Source: Ananas comosus (taxonomy: Eukaryota > Streptophyta > Magnoliopsida > Poales > Bromeliaceae). Taken from it: DNA of 64,000 bases. Where the stretch lies: NCBI RefSeq assembly GCF_001540865.1, contig NC_033638.1:828726-892725 (forward strand), in the 5' to 3' direction. Position numbers and translations under genes: made by a program. Shown piece after piece: positions 22,966 through 34,207 of this stretch (position 1 is the stretch's first letter; each line of letters starts with the position of its first letter). The notes under the pieces were generated by a model. That model worked only from the letters and a program-made list of their open reading frames with translations. It was not told the origin of the DNA and searched no databases.

Positions 22966-23400
22966 GATTCGCGGCGCGATCTTCTCTGCGATCTGCGCTC
23001 TCTCCGACCTCCTGCCGGGATCCGCGACGGGATCTTCGTCGATGGGGATCTGATCTTCTTCTCCTCCTCCCCTTCCTATTGCGTGATCGATCAAAGAAGC
23101 TCGCGAGCCTCTGCTCCCTCTCTCTGGTGCCCATGCCCTATTCGGCGAAATATCCGAGTTGACCGCGGGGTGCTCCGCGGGCATCGGAGAGATAGGGCGC
23201 GGCGCGGGGAGATCGACGCATCCTCCTCCTTCAAATCACTGAATCCTATCGTATGACCCTTAAATCCCCGTTCTTCACTAAAATTAAACTTAATTCGTGT
23301 CAATTTTTTATTTTTTAAATAATTTGGTTCTCAATTTAGGGTGGGGAAGAGGTTTATGTTGGTGGATTCGGTGGGTTTCTTCCCCTCCCGGCCACACAGG
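22966..23400 (+). repeat. GC-rich exon-like module A (shared with module B)
   Basis: Contains 'ctctccgacctcctgccggg' text, then a stretch (about 23167-23400) collinear with 24573-24961: 'tccgcgggcatcgga', 'cttcaaatc.ct.aatcc', a possible intron with 'cctaattcgcgtcaatttttta', and 'tcggtgggtttcttcccctc' ending 'ggccacacag|gt'. The pattern suggests two exons and an intron of an unidentified gene captured by the Helitron-like element. I do not recognise the protein. Confidence 0.55.
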
Positions 23401-24289
23401 TTTTTTTAGTTTTACATTATTCCCCCAATTTTGTTCTTTTTTTTTCAAAATAAAAATAAATAAATAACACAATATTTGAACTAAAATTTTAATCTGAAAT
23501 AGTAACAGAGGGCATCAATGAGCTTCGAACTTGCACCTACGAATGCAAAGGCGACGCTGACAACGACAATGACACTGCCAAAGCAGTGAATCCTTTTATC
23601 GTTATCCTCATTTTTTTTTAGAAGCGCTAATCAAATTTTTTTATTTTACAATTTATGAACTATTATATCAGAAAATTCTATTTATATATTATAAAATCTA
23701 TAATTAAATATTTGTATTTAAATTGTCCGCAACAAAGTGCGGGTACTACACTTGTAAATACATGAAACGTGGGCCTTCAGAATCTGACGTGGCGTTTTCC
23801 CGCCTCTTTCTCTTCGATCTCTCTCTGATTTTTCCACTGGGATCCGCGCTCTCTCTCCGATCCCGCCTCTCTCTCTCTCTCCGATCTCTCTCCGATTTCT
23901 CCAACGGGATCCACGCTCTCTTCGACCTCCCAGCGGGATCCGCGGCGCGATCTTCGCCGGTAGGGGATCTAGCGAGATTTTCTTCCGGCGTTCTCTTTCC
24001 TCCTTTCTCCTCTTTTCTTCCCCCATCTTTCTTTCGATCTCTCACTGATCTCCCCGCTGGGATCCGCGCTCTCTTCGACCTCCCCCTGCCTGGCGAAGAG
24101 GGCGAGGCCAGAGCAAGGGAAGGGGGGAGACGGGGCTAACGCGCTCGCGAGCAAAGGGGCTGGTGGTCGAGGGAGAGCGAGGGGTGGGGGTGGAGGAGGT
24201 GCACATGGCGGTGCCGTCGCCGGGATCCGCACTCTCTCCGACCTCATGCCAGGATTTGCGGTATGATCTTCGCCGGCGCCACACCCTCT

Positions 24290-24480
24290 CCGTGCTCTCT
24301 CCCTGGCGCCATGGATATGCACAGAGGGCACCGCGCCCTCTCCCTGGCATCGCGCCGCGCCCTCTCCCTCGCCGGCACCGCACCGCGCCCTCTCCCTCGC
24401 CGGCACCGCACCGCGCCCTCTCCGCGCCCTCTCCCTGGCGCCGGCATTTGCGGCGTGATCTTCGCTGGCAACCCCTCTCC
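24290..24480 (+). repeat. GC-rich short tandem repeats
   Basis: Repeated 'ccgcgccctctccctcgccg' units, several perfect, within the Helitron-like unit 3. Overlapping ORFs on both strands are products of this composition. Confidence 0.75.
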
Positions 24481-24569
24481 TTGGCGCCCTCTCCAACCTC
24501 CCGCTCACGAGCCCTCATGCCCTCTCTCTCGCGCCCATGCCCTGTTCGACAAAATGCTGAGCCGATCAT

Positions 24570-24961
24570 AGGGCTCTCCGCGGGCATCGGAAAGGTGGGC
24601 GCTGAGCTGGGATGGGCCTTGGGCGAGGATCCGTTGCCGAAGGCAGCGACGCGGTGGCGCAATACATGTCGTACGATCCCATCGATGGCGGCAACGTCAC
24701 TGCCCTGGCGAGCTCCGCAGTGGAGCTCGGCCTCTTCGCCCGAGCAATTGACCGCAGGGGCGGCGAGATCCACACATCTTTCTTCTTCAAATCGCTCAAT
24801 CCCATTGTACGACCCTCAAATCCCCAATTCCCACTAAAATTTAACCTAATTCGCGTCAATTTTTTAGTTTTTTTTTTTTATAATTTGGTGCTTAATTTAG
24901 GGTGGTGAAGGGGTTTATGCTAGTGCATTCGGTGGGTTTCTTCCCCTCTCGGCCACACAGG
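24570..24961 (+). pseudogene. GC-rich exon-like module B, unidentified captured gene
   Basis: Collinear with module A (23167-23400) but with an extra coding-like part (24612-24800; frame reads GLGRGSVAEGSDAVAQYMSY and later GGEIHTSFFFKSLNPI). A possible intron (about 24807-24899) and a second exon ending 'cacacag|gt' at 24960 follow. The protein is not recognised. Because the module exists twice in adjacent Helitron-like units, it is taken as captured sequence rather than a resident gene. Confidence 0.45.
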
Positions 24962-25368
24962 TTTTCTTTTTCTTTTTTTTTCCATTAATCCCCCAATTGC
25001 GCATTCTAATGTTGCATTGCTCCATTTGCTCTTAAGCTCTTTATTGAGTTTTATTTTGGCCATTAATTTTTAAATCGTATCATCTAATGCTCATGAATTT
25101 GCATAAATTATTGATTCATGGTGAATCAAAGCATTCTCTTACTTTATAAGGCTTTTTGTCCATTGATGATCTTTAGAGTGATCTCAACATATGCATCAGA
25201 AATGTTAAGATTGAACCATATGGCCAATTTTGGAGTGGTATTAATAACTGACGTATACTCTTTTCCAGGCAAAATTTATTGCTTTGCTGGTCTTGATTTC
25301 ATGGGCTGTAGACTTTGTGGTTCATGACTATATTCTCATGCCTTTTTTAGATAGGTACTACTTTGATG

Positions 25369-25525
25369 TCACCGATTGTTTCTAGAGCAAGTGGCAAAGA
25401 ACTTGGTGGTTGGTATCCGAGATCTAAGTTCGAATTTTAGTTGATTCACATTTCTAGCTAAGTTTATTTCTAAATGAAATAAACGAAGCGTGTAGCGTAT
25501 TATCTATCTCTCAAAAAAAAAATTT
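25369..25525 (+). mobile_element. tRNA-derived SINE, copy 3
   Basis: Box-A-like TAGAGCAAGTGGC and box-B-like AAGTTCGAATT stretches, the shared body (agctaagtttatttctaaat, then gaaataaacgaagcg) and a poly(A) tail. It is flanked by ACTTTGATG on both sides (25360-25368 and 25526-25534). Inserted in Helitron-like unit 3. Confidence 0.8.
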
Positions 25526-26041
25526 ACTTTGATGCCTATTAGTATGAGATGTATATTTTTTATGCTATCATTTTGCAACACACCTACTGTGCTTTTCTGG
25601 ATGTTCAGAATTTTCAATATCTTTAGAGAGAACAATAAGCTGTAGGAAAGAAAAAGGAAAAAAAATAATCTGTAGGACTTTGTTAAATATTTGATGCGGT
25701 CCTTTGTGATAATTCTATTTAGCGTTAAGCTACCTAATTATTAGCCGTTGTCTGTTGCTTTGTTATAAAATTTTTATTTCCTTACAATCATACCAACAAA
25801 CATCAAATAAATGCTAATATGCAGTTTATATGAAAAATGAAAAAAGAATATCTCTATATTTGTTATGAAATAATGAATGACACTCAAGCAATTTTTTTTT
25901 TTTTTAGGATCGCTGACTAAATTTTTTTATTTTAGCATTTGTGAACTATTATATCAAAAAAATTTATTTATATATTATAAGATTTATAATTAAATATTTG
26001 CGTCAAAATTATCCGCGGTGAAGCGCGGGTACTACACTCGT

Positions 26042-26780
26042 ATTGATTATTGAATACACACATTACATTTTAAATTAGCTAATTAATTATAAAATAAATG
26101 AATTACTTATTGCATTATTTAAGCAATAGATAATTACTTAAATATATTAATTAAATTAATTAATGTTTTAATATAATAATTAAAATTAAATTTAAATTTT
26201 AATTAAACTTTTTTTTATTTGGGAATAATAAGTTTGTTCCAGAAAAAATGGACGGAGGAGCGATTTCATTACATTATATCAGCTTTATTCTCCAAAAAAA
26301 AAAAAAAAAAAAAAAACTAACTGTTGTTTCTAATTTTTTATTAAATAATATTTTGATATAAAAAAGAAATAAAGACTTATTTCGGTCTTTATGCCCCAAC
26401 CCAACCAAACAGTGCCATTCTCTGTGAGCATAAAATTATTTATATTTTTTAGCAATTGCATTAAAAATCTAATTATTTTTTGTGTGAATTTTTTAAAAAT
26501 ACTACTAATATATTTCAAAATAAAATATAAATCTTACACTTACTTTATTTTAATACTATTATTTATTTTAATTTATTACATTAATATTTTTTATTTTTAT
26601 TAAAAATTATTTATATTTTTGTGAATTCAAGATCCGAGAATGAGAGCATAAAATAGATTTACACCTTTTTAAAAGTATACAAGTATACAACTAGAATTTC
26701 TCATGCTTATAAAGGTCGGTAACGGATAGGGCAATAATGCAATTAATTAATTCAAAAAAATTTTAAAAAAATCATTAGGA
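26042..26780. other. Intergenic, AT-rich
   Basis: Mostly AT-rich DNA with a poly(A) run at about 26296-26317. ORFs at 26330 and 26391 are Ile/Phe/Tyr-rich low-complexity frames with no domain. No gene or clear element end is seen. Confidence 0.4.
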
Positions 26781-26789
26781 TCGTTTTAC

Positions 26790-27001
26790 GCTGACACGTG
26801 GGTCCCACTATTTACGTGTCACTCCACAGTTTAGAGAGTTTAATTACCATTTTACCCTTCTTCTTTTTTTAAAAAAAAATTAGATAAAATTACCATTTTA
26901 TCCTTCTTCTTCCTCCCCCTCCCCCTTCCCCTTCCCCTTCCCCCACACCATTTCTCAAAACCCTAAACCTTCTCTCTCACTCACGCTCTCTCCCCTCATC
27001 C
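26790..27001 (+). promoter_or_regulatory. Promoter/5' leader of SMARCA3-like gene
   Basis: Contains a G-box CACGTG (26795-26800), a long pyrimidine-rich tract (about 26900-26945) and a telo-box AAACCCTAAA (26958-26967) 35 bases before the ATG. Telo-boxes and CT-rich leaders are common in plant genes tied to replication, repair and growth. No clear TATA box is seen; motif function here is inference. Confidence 0.5.
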
Positions 27002-30000
27002 ATGGCGACTTCTTCCTCCGCGGCGGCGGCGGAGGACGATGGCCGCGGCGGCTGCGGCAAGGAGGAGGAGGAGGAGGAGGAGGAGGAGCCGTACCTGGTG
27101 GGCTTCGTGGTCGCGAATATCGTGGGGCTCCGCTACTACACCGGGCGTGTGAGCGGGCGCGAGCTCGTCGTCCTCGTCCGCGAGCCCCTCAACCCCTACG
27201 ACTCCAACGCCATCAAGGTCCTCAACACCCGCTCCGCCCAGGTCGGCCACCTCGAGCGCGCCGCCGCCAAGGCCCTCGCCCCGCTCCTCGACTCCCGCCT
27301 CCTCGCCGCCGCCGACGCCCTCGTCCCCACAATCCCCCCCAGCCGTTACCTCTTCCGCCTCCCCTGCCAGATCCACCTCTTCGCCCGCCCCGCCGCCGCC
27401 GACCTCGTCCGCGCCGCCGTCTCCGCCGCCGGACTCCGGCTCGTCGACCCCTCCGACCCCGAGTTCCCGCTCTCCGCCGCCGCCGCCGTCGCCGAGGGCG
27501 GGACCCGGAACGTTGATGAGATCTTCGCCCTGGTCGGGAAGGTCGATGCGGCGGCCGATCCGATGGAGCCGCCGAGGGAGGTGGTCGTTACGGAGCTGTT
27601 CGAGCACCAGAAGATAGGGTTAGGGTTCTTGGTCCGGCGGGAGAATTCCTGCGAACTGCTGCTGTTCTGGGAGGCGGCGGATAGCGGGGGATTCAGGAAT
27701 GTGCTCACCAACCACCAGACCCAGGACCGGCCTGAGCCGCTGCGGGGCGGGATCTTCGCGGACGACATGGGCTTGGGCAAAACTCTAACCTTGCTCTCTT
27801 TAATCGCCGTGAATCGAAAAGATGGAGTTTTCGCTTCTTCAGAGGAGAATTCGGGTGGCAGAGGCAAAAAGATGAGCTCTTGCGGTGGTCGGAAGCAGGG
27901 ATTGGGTAAAAAGGCCGGGAATTCTCGGAAAAGGCGGAATCTTGATGATGGTGGCCGTGGAGAGAACGATGAGGAGGGTTCTTTAAGCTCGAACGCGACA
28001 TTGGTCGTGTGCCCGCCTTCGGTGTTCTCTTCTTGGATAAGCCAACTGGAAGAGCATACGAAGCCTGGTAGTTTGAAGGTGTACATGTATCACGGAGAAA
28101 GAACCAGGGTGAAGGAGGAGCTTATGAAGTACGACATTGTGTTCACGACGTATAGTACGTTATCTGCGGAATTTAATGACTCTGATTCCCCGATGAAGGA
28201 GATAGAATGGTTTAGGGTAATTCTTGATGAGGCCCATGTGATCAAGAATTTTGCAGCTCAGCAGACGAAAGCTGTTATCGCATTGAAGGCTGAGAGGAGG
28301 TGGGTAGTCACGGGAACGCCCATTCAGAACAACTCCTTCGATCTGTTCGCGCTCATGGCTTTTCTGAAGTTTCAGCCGTTCTCGATCAAGAGCTATTGGC
28401 AGAGCCTGGTGCAGCGCCCGTTAGATCAAGGAAGTAAGAGCGGGTTGTCGCGCTTACAAGTGAGTTTTCCTGTTGTTTCTTCCTGGCTTACCTTTTGTTA
28501 TTTGGATGGTTAGAGCAGGTACCTAATATAGATGTTAAAGTCTTTATGTTTTGTATTTAACTTTTCTGTTTTAACTGCTCATCATCTGTACATCCTTGGA
28601 ATCTGGAACTATCTTTATGTATTTGTTTATTCATGCTGATAGAATGTTTGTGCTGTGAATAAGATCTCAACTTGTGAAGTTTGATAAATTCATACATTAT
28701 GTCACGTTAAAAGTTTGATAAATTCATACATTATGTCATGTTAAATGTGCTTCTTCTGCACTTGTATTAGGCCTTGCTTGGAGCTATCTCATTGCGAAGA
28801 ACAAAAGAGACGCAGAATGGTAACGAGAGTGTGGTTGGATTGCCGCCTAAAATTGTTGAAACATGTTTTGTTGAGCTTTCTTCTGAGGAACGTGGCTGTT
28901 ATGATCGAATGGAGGAGGAAGCAAAAAACACAGTGAGGGGGTACATCGATGCAGACTCTGTATTGCGCAATTACTCGACTGTACTTTGTATCATATTGCG
29001 GCTTCGCCAAATCTGTAATGATGTTTCATTGTGTCCTTTGGACATTAAATCCATACTTCCATCGGATACTCTTGAAGGTAGGATTCTTTATCTTATTTTT
29101 TTTAATCTCATAATTATCTTATCATTTTATCATATAAGATAACTATGCCCTGATCATTAGATTCACTAAAACAGATAGAGTTGATGGCTTCTTCAATACA
29201 AATTTTCTGTACAATATCGGTAATCATCGATGTTGTGTACCTTCAATAGTTTTGATTTTTAAATTAGTATAATATAAAATAGAAGTAACTGGGAGGGCTT
29301 AATTACCGGTTCTTGTGTTGTTATTTTATAGCTTATGATAAAATAATAGTCAAAATAAAATCAGTATAGTAATGGCCTAATGGGTGTACTTAGTGTACTT
29401 CTTTTGAAGTAAATATCTTTTGTTGGTTTGAGTGGATCTGATTCTAGTATTGATGGTTTTGGTGAATTTGATGCTTGTTTATGTTGAATAATAGTTTTAG
29501 TGATATAGGAAGCTTTTCTTTTTTTTTTTCTTTAATGGTAACCTATCTTAAATCTTAATACTCTACAAATCTGACAACTTGTTATGCCAGTATTTTTGAA
29601 TGTCCGATAAATAGTTACTTAATTTCTCACACTTGATTTGCTGGGAGTTTGAGCCTATTACTACTGATTAGATGAAAAACATTTGAAATGCAAAATTTGT
29701 GCCCAAGAATAAACTAGTGTTTGTTCAGGTGGAGTAGCTTGGCGTCAGATTCTACCTCAAATCATCAAACCAATAGCTTCCTACTGTAGTTATTGTTTAT
29801 AAACATATTGAAGTAGTTATTAACTCTATTTTCATCCCATCCTATTGATTTTTGAAATTTTCCATACATAAAGTGCAGCCGTCCCAAACATAAAATAAAG
29901 CAGTTAGCAGTCCCAAGATAATTTTGTTTCCTTCAAGCCTTTTGGATTAACCAAACATAACTCTTGTTGGAAAAGTTCCCAGGAAAGCTGAGATAAGATT

Positions 30001-32230
30001 AGAAGTATATTGATTGATTGTTCCCCAACCAATTTGCTGAATTTTCTTCTTCTTTTTTTTTCCCTTAAATCATTCCATCCTTTATCCAAATTTTCTTTAC
30101 CTATGAGTTCTGGTATTGTTGAGAAGTCTAGTTTGCACTGTTCTGCCATGAAATGTATAAACCTGATGATGGAGTTTTTATTTAATTGTATGTTCTGTAA
30201 TTCAACATTGGAAGAGTGTAGGTAAAGGAATAGGATGATAGGTTTGACATGTAAACAAACTTGTCGATAGCTGTGATCAGAATTAATCGGGTTTATAATC
30301 GGTTTTGCTTTCTTCTGTTTAGAGGAAGCTGAACCTAGAGATTTACACAAGAGGTGATTGAATGGAGAAGTCGAAATTTTATATGTATAGTACGGTTTAC
30401 AGGGTTTTGTTTCGGTCAGAAGGGTTTCTAACTGTATTGATTTGCAACGTTGGATCTAATTCCAGAAATAGAATGAGTAGATTTTGAAGCCTATCAAGTG
30501 TTGCTTCATTACTTGAAGCCCTCTTCCTACCTTCTGCTTTCTTTTGCTGCTGCTGCTGCTTCTCTGCATCATTCTGCTTATTTCCAAACGAAAGGTTAAT
30601 TTTTTTTTTAAAAAAAAAACCTCTAGCACTCAGCTGGTGGTCAGATTGCCCTCCTGCAGAAAAAATGCATCAATATCAACCTTGCACGTTATCGGCTCAT
30701 GTCTGGGAAATTGGGATGATTGTCATAAAGGGCGGATGTTTTCTTCCAGAATGTTTTGTTGCTAATTTATTTAACCTATCAATTGTGGAAACTGAGCTAG
30801 TTCCATAAGTCAAGAGTCCAAGCATTTGGCGATTAACAAACCAAAATGTACCTATTTCTTCTATTCTGTAGATAAGTTTTGCTGGCTGATATTGTAGCTG
30901 ATAGCGCCAGTGGTTTATGTCTTATTTCAGAAACTAATGTGTCTAGTATTTTAGAATAAAATAATTATTGCCAGTTCTCGGAAATATTTTCTGGACAACT
31001 TAACTAGTAAATGCTGTTACATGTAGATCATTCTTTAGACCCTCATTTTGGTACTGCTAGTGTCATCCTTTATTATAGTAAATAGAAAAATCTTCTTCCT
31101 TAATTTCTTCTTTTTAATGTCTAGTTGGTCTCTAAAGCAATCCATACTCCCAACTCTTAAGAATGTGGCAAAATGATGAAATGAAAATTCCACAACATTC
31201 ATTTTTAAGTGTCTTTCTCTGTATTTGCTGGTACCTGTATTTGCCATTTCATCTATCTAGTGAAGTAGTATCTTCTTTGGGCTGTAGAGGTAATTTTCAC
31301 CTATTTGAGGTCATTTTGTCCTCATTTGTGATGTAAAATTTTGGTTTAACTTCATATTTCCATCCCTCTTGTATTGTCACATAATTATTTAATATGAAAA
31401 ATGAATTGCCTTATGTAGATGTGTCTAAGAATCCAGAGTTGCTGAAGAAGCTTGCCTCGCTGGTCAAAGACGGAGACGACTTTGACTGCCCCGTCTGCCT
31501 CTGCCCGCCGATCAAAACTGTTATAACATGTTGTGCTCACTTATTCTGCCAATCCTGCATACTTAAGACTCTCAAGCACTTAAACGCTCGTTGCCCCATG
31601 TGTCGTCACCCCTTATCAAAATCTGACCTCTTTCTCGCCCCAGAATCCCAATCTACCTTGGAAGACGACTTGAAATCTGTCTCTTCCAACCGACCAATCT
31701 CATCGAAAGTTTCTACCTTGTTGAAACTTCTTTTTTTGTCAAAGAAACAAGACCCCTCAACGAAGTCCGTCGTTTTCTCTCAATTCAGAAAGATGCTAGT
31801 CTTGCTCGAGGAGCCTCTTAAAGCTGCAGGGTTTAATATCTTGCGGTTAGATGGGTCGATGACCATGAAGAAGAGAGCAGATGTTATCAGAGAGTTCGCG
31901 CGAACCGATCCCGATGCACCGAATGTGTTACTGGCGAGCCTCAAGGCCGCAGGTGTGGGAATAAACCTCACAGCGGCGTCGAGAGTGTATTTATTTGATC
32001 CGTGGTGGAACCCAGGGGCTGAGGAGCAGGCAATGGATCGGGTGCACCGAATCGGACAGCAGCGGGAAGTGAGGGTAGTAAGATTGGTAGTGAAAGGTAG
32101 CATCGAGGAGAGGATAATGGAGTTGCAGGAGAAAAAGAGGAGACTAGCAAGCGGAGCATTCGGGAAGAAGGGGGCAAAGGAACAAAATCAGATGCGTGTT
32201 GAAGACCTTTGCATCCTGATGAACCTGTGA
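27002..32230 (+). CDS. SMARCA3-like/RAD5-group SNF2 ATPase with HIRAN and RING domains
   Basis: Nuclear DNA translocase and probable E3 ligase; family members act in template-switch bypass of replication damage and in chromatin remodelling. Exons 27002-28459, 28771-29077, 31419-32230 join in frame to 858 residues, close to plant SMARCA3-like 1 proteins. An acidic Glu run (residues 21-29, a GAG repeat) precedes a HIRAN domain (about 30-130, PYLVGFVV...PYDSNAIKV). SNF2 motifs follow: ADDMGLGKT (254-261 core), DEAH (409-412), VVTGTPIQNN. A C3HC4 RING starts at Cys612 (CPVC...CAHLFC..C...CPMC) between the two helicase lobes. The C-terminal lobe has VVFSQFRKM, LLASLKAAGVGINLT and DRVHRIGQQREV. The start is the first ATG after the leader. 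Exon 1 is very GC-rich at its 5' end. The frame past 28459 (to 28513) is intron. No lesions, so probably functional. Confidence 0.95.
29078..31418 (+). other. Long intron 2 of the SMARCA3-like gene
   Basis: Bordered by GAAG|GTAGGA and TTATGTAG|ATG. It separates the first helicase lobe from the RING/second lobe. Contains only AT-rich DNA and short ORFs (29904, 30010, 30544, 31035) with no domains. Nothing else is recognised. Confidence 0.8.
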
Positions 32231-34200
32231 GTTCTTCTGCTCCTCTCTTTTTGGATTTGTTACTATCACTTAGGAAAGTCATAGTGAGAGTACATGCACA
32301 TATACATTTTGAAATGTTATAGGCATATATTTTGTGCAAAGTAGAAGCTTTTAGCCTTTTACAATTGTCATTTTGGAGGCATGCATGGTATCTCATGGGC
32401 TTTAGTCTCAAGTTTATTTGCTCTGAAAGATTTTGATTTCAAAATTATGTACTCTAGATGAGTATATCACTGAATTGGCTAGCTCGTATCCTCAGCAGGA
32501 TAGGTGATCTAGAGCAATATAATGTAATAAAACACTAGTAAATAGCATAAGTAAGAAAGAAAAAAAGAAAAGAAAGAATGAATGATGAATTTATATTTGA
32601 ACTAGATTAGTAGAAAATTAACAGGGTCAGAAGTATGAACTCATTTAGCAAGCCGCGAGTATGTCAAATCCGTCAAGTTCTTTAGCTGGCAATACAATGT
32701 CCTTCAATCATTTTCCCCTTCTTTTTAGTCTTTTTTGTTAAGAATTGAGCTGCTTGGTGTTTCGAGGAACGCATGCACACGCGTGTGCACTCAAAAACAC
32801 ACCCCAAAAGGAAAAATAAAAAGAAAAGAAGAAGAGAGGAAGAAAAGGAGAAGTTCTGCTTCAGTATTTAACTATTTTGTGGCCTGTAACTGTTGTTTAA
32901 AGCAGCTTCTCAGGGTGAATGAGCAACATAAGGTTACTTTCTGTGATCAGTAGAGCTGATCTTTTTGTTTTTACGAAAATTTTTATTGGACTCCTTAATG
33001 ATAGGTTGTTCACTGTTAGTCCTTAACAAATGATGCATCTTCCTGCAATTCTTGCGGTGTACATATTCTCATGTTTAACACTGAGCTAATATTAAAGGTT
33101 TATATTCTTTCATAAATATGAAATGAAAGTCTACGTGATTCCAGATCTCTCGAATGATTGTATATAGATTTGTCGCATTTCTTTTGCAAGTGTATATTAT
33201 TTGAAATCGTTGGTCTAAAAGGGAATCGCCATGATCTCTATGGTGGCTGCCATGGTGGAAATCAAGGACTACTCTCATAGTGTGGGCCACATTAGCATAA
33301 CATGGTATTTGGGTTCATGACAGATAATACTGTAAGCGAAGTCATGCGGCAGTTGCTTTGAATCCAGTATTTTAATTTGAGCACTAGTGGATTTAGCGAC
33401 AGAATAAATAACTTTTCAGATCAACGTAGTATCAAAAAAAAAAAGAAAAAGAAAAAAGAAAAAAGAGAATTGGCCTAATTTGTCCGAAGTTGGAGTAGAT
33501 TATAGAAAAGAGAGGAATGGATTAGGAGAAAAGGCATCACATTTTGCGAGATGGTTCTTATCTTTCTCACTGATTTTTGAAGTTTTTTCAAAATTGAAAT
33601 TGAGGGATCTTGATGCAGTCATTTTTAGGCAAGGTTTTCCGTAACTTCTTTTTACTATTTTATTATCAGATGCTTCCTATCTATCCCAATGATTTTGGAA
33701 GTCATAGCTTACGAAACTTATTTTTACTATTTCTTGACACACACTCAGATTTATATGGTTTAATGATCGCTCGTTTGTAGAACATTCTTGTCTCAGTCAC
33801 TTAACAAATGAATTACTAACAAATGCTCGAAGTTCGCTTTGGTTTCATGGTGCCCTTGCTGTGGCGCTCGCCCTTCGTCATCTGGTACGAATCCTTCGCT
33901 CCACTAAATTCCCGCTTTGTACTTTTTGAAACATTCCGTGAAAATGTTTATTGATCCATGGATTTTGCGGCGTTTGTACTTGTCTTTCATATGCCTCAAT
34001 TGCATTCTCATGAACTGAGTGCATGATGGATTTCTTTTGCATGATGGTTTTCTTTTTTCCTTGTCCCATTGTACAATACCCACAGTTGTTGTAATTGATT
34101 TATTAGAGTGATAACTGTGATAAGTAGTTTATTTAATGTTGAGCTCTAACTATAGACTGAATCAGAGAAATGATCATATTTTGTGGATTTACTCTCTTAT
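32231..34200. other. 3' region of SMARCA3-like gene and intergenic DNA
   Basis: The first few hundred bases are probably 3' UTR. Beyond that I see no gene: a purine-rich low-complexity frame (32735-32953), a poly(A)-rich run (33434-33470) and unremarkable AT-rich sequence. A short GC-richer stretch at 33850-33885 followed by GT could be an isolated exon-like piece but has no partner. Confidence 0.4.
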
Positions 34201-34207
34201 GTTTTAG

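Larger units (their letters stand above)
21046..23754 (+). mobile_element. Helitron-like unit 2 with captured gene pieces
   Basis: The left end TCTATACAAATAAGTG is preceded by A and lies three bases after the right end of unit 1. The right end has a hairpin CCGCA-ACAAAG-TGCGG (about 23727-23742) followed by GTACTACACTTG and then T. The last 150 bases match the end of unit 3. The interior is GC-rich and holds a DUF455 gene fragment, repeated 'ctccgacctcctgccgggat' modules and a further exon-like module (about 23160-23400) shared with unit 3. An 18-N gap lies at 21335-21352. No RepHel ORF is present. Confidence 0.75.
23756..26040 (+). mobile_element. Helitron-like unit 3
   Basis: The right end has a hairpin CCGCG-GTGAAG-CGCGG (26012-26027) followed by GTACTACACTCG and then T, and the last 150 bases match the end of unit 2. 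The left end is directly behind unit 2 but is not clean (no sharp TC start), so the start is approximate. It holds module B (24570-24961), repeated GC-rich 'gccctctccctcgccggcac' text (24290-24480) and a SINE (25369-25525). It is non-autonomous. Confidence 0.65.

Noticed and set aside
24042..24773. Long overlapping ORFs on both strands in 24.0-24.8 kb
   Set aside because: Explained by GC-rich short repeats within the Helitron-like unit 3; no known domain in any frame.
26996..27607. 203-codon ORF on the minus strand opposite the SMARCA3-like gene
   Set aside because: Gly/Glu-rich shadow of the GC-rich first exon; the plus-strand frame carries the HIRAN domain.
27346..28086. 246-codon ORF on the minus strand
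   Set aside because: Also a shadow of exon 1 of the SMARCA3-like gene; no recognisable domain.
28460..28513. Extension of the SMARCA3-like exon 1 frame to its stop
   Set aside because: CAA|GTGAGT is a strong donor and exon 2 at 28771 continues the SNF2 domain in frame.
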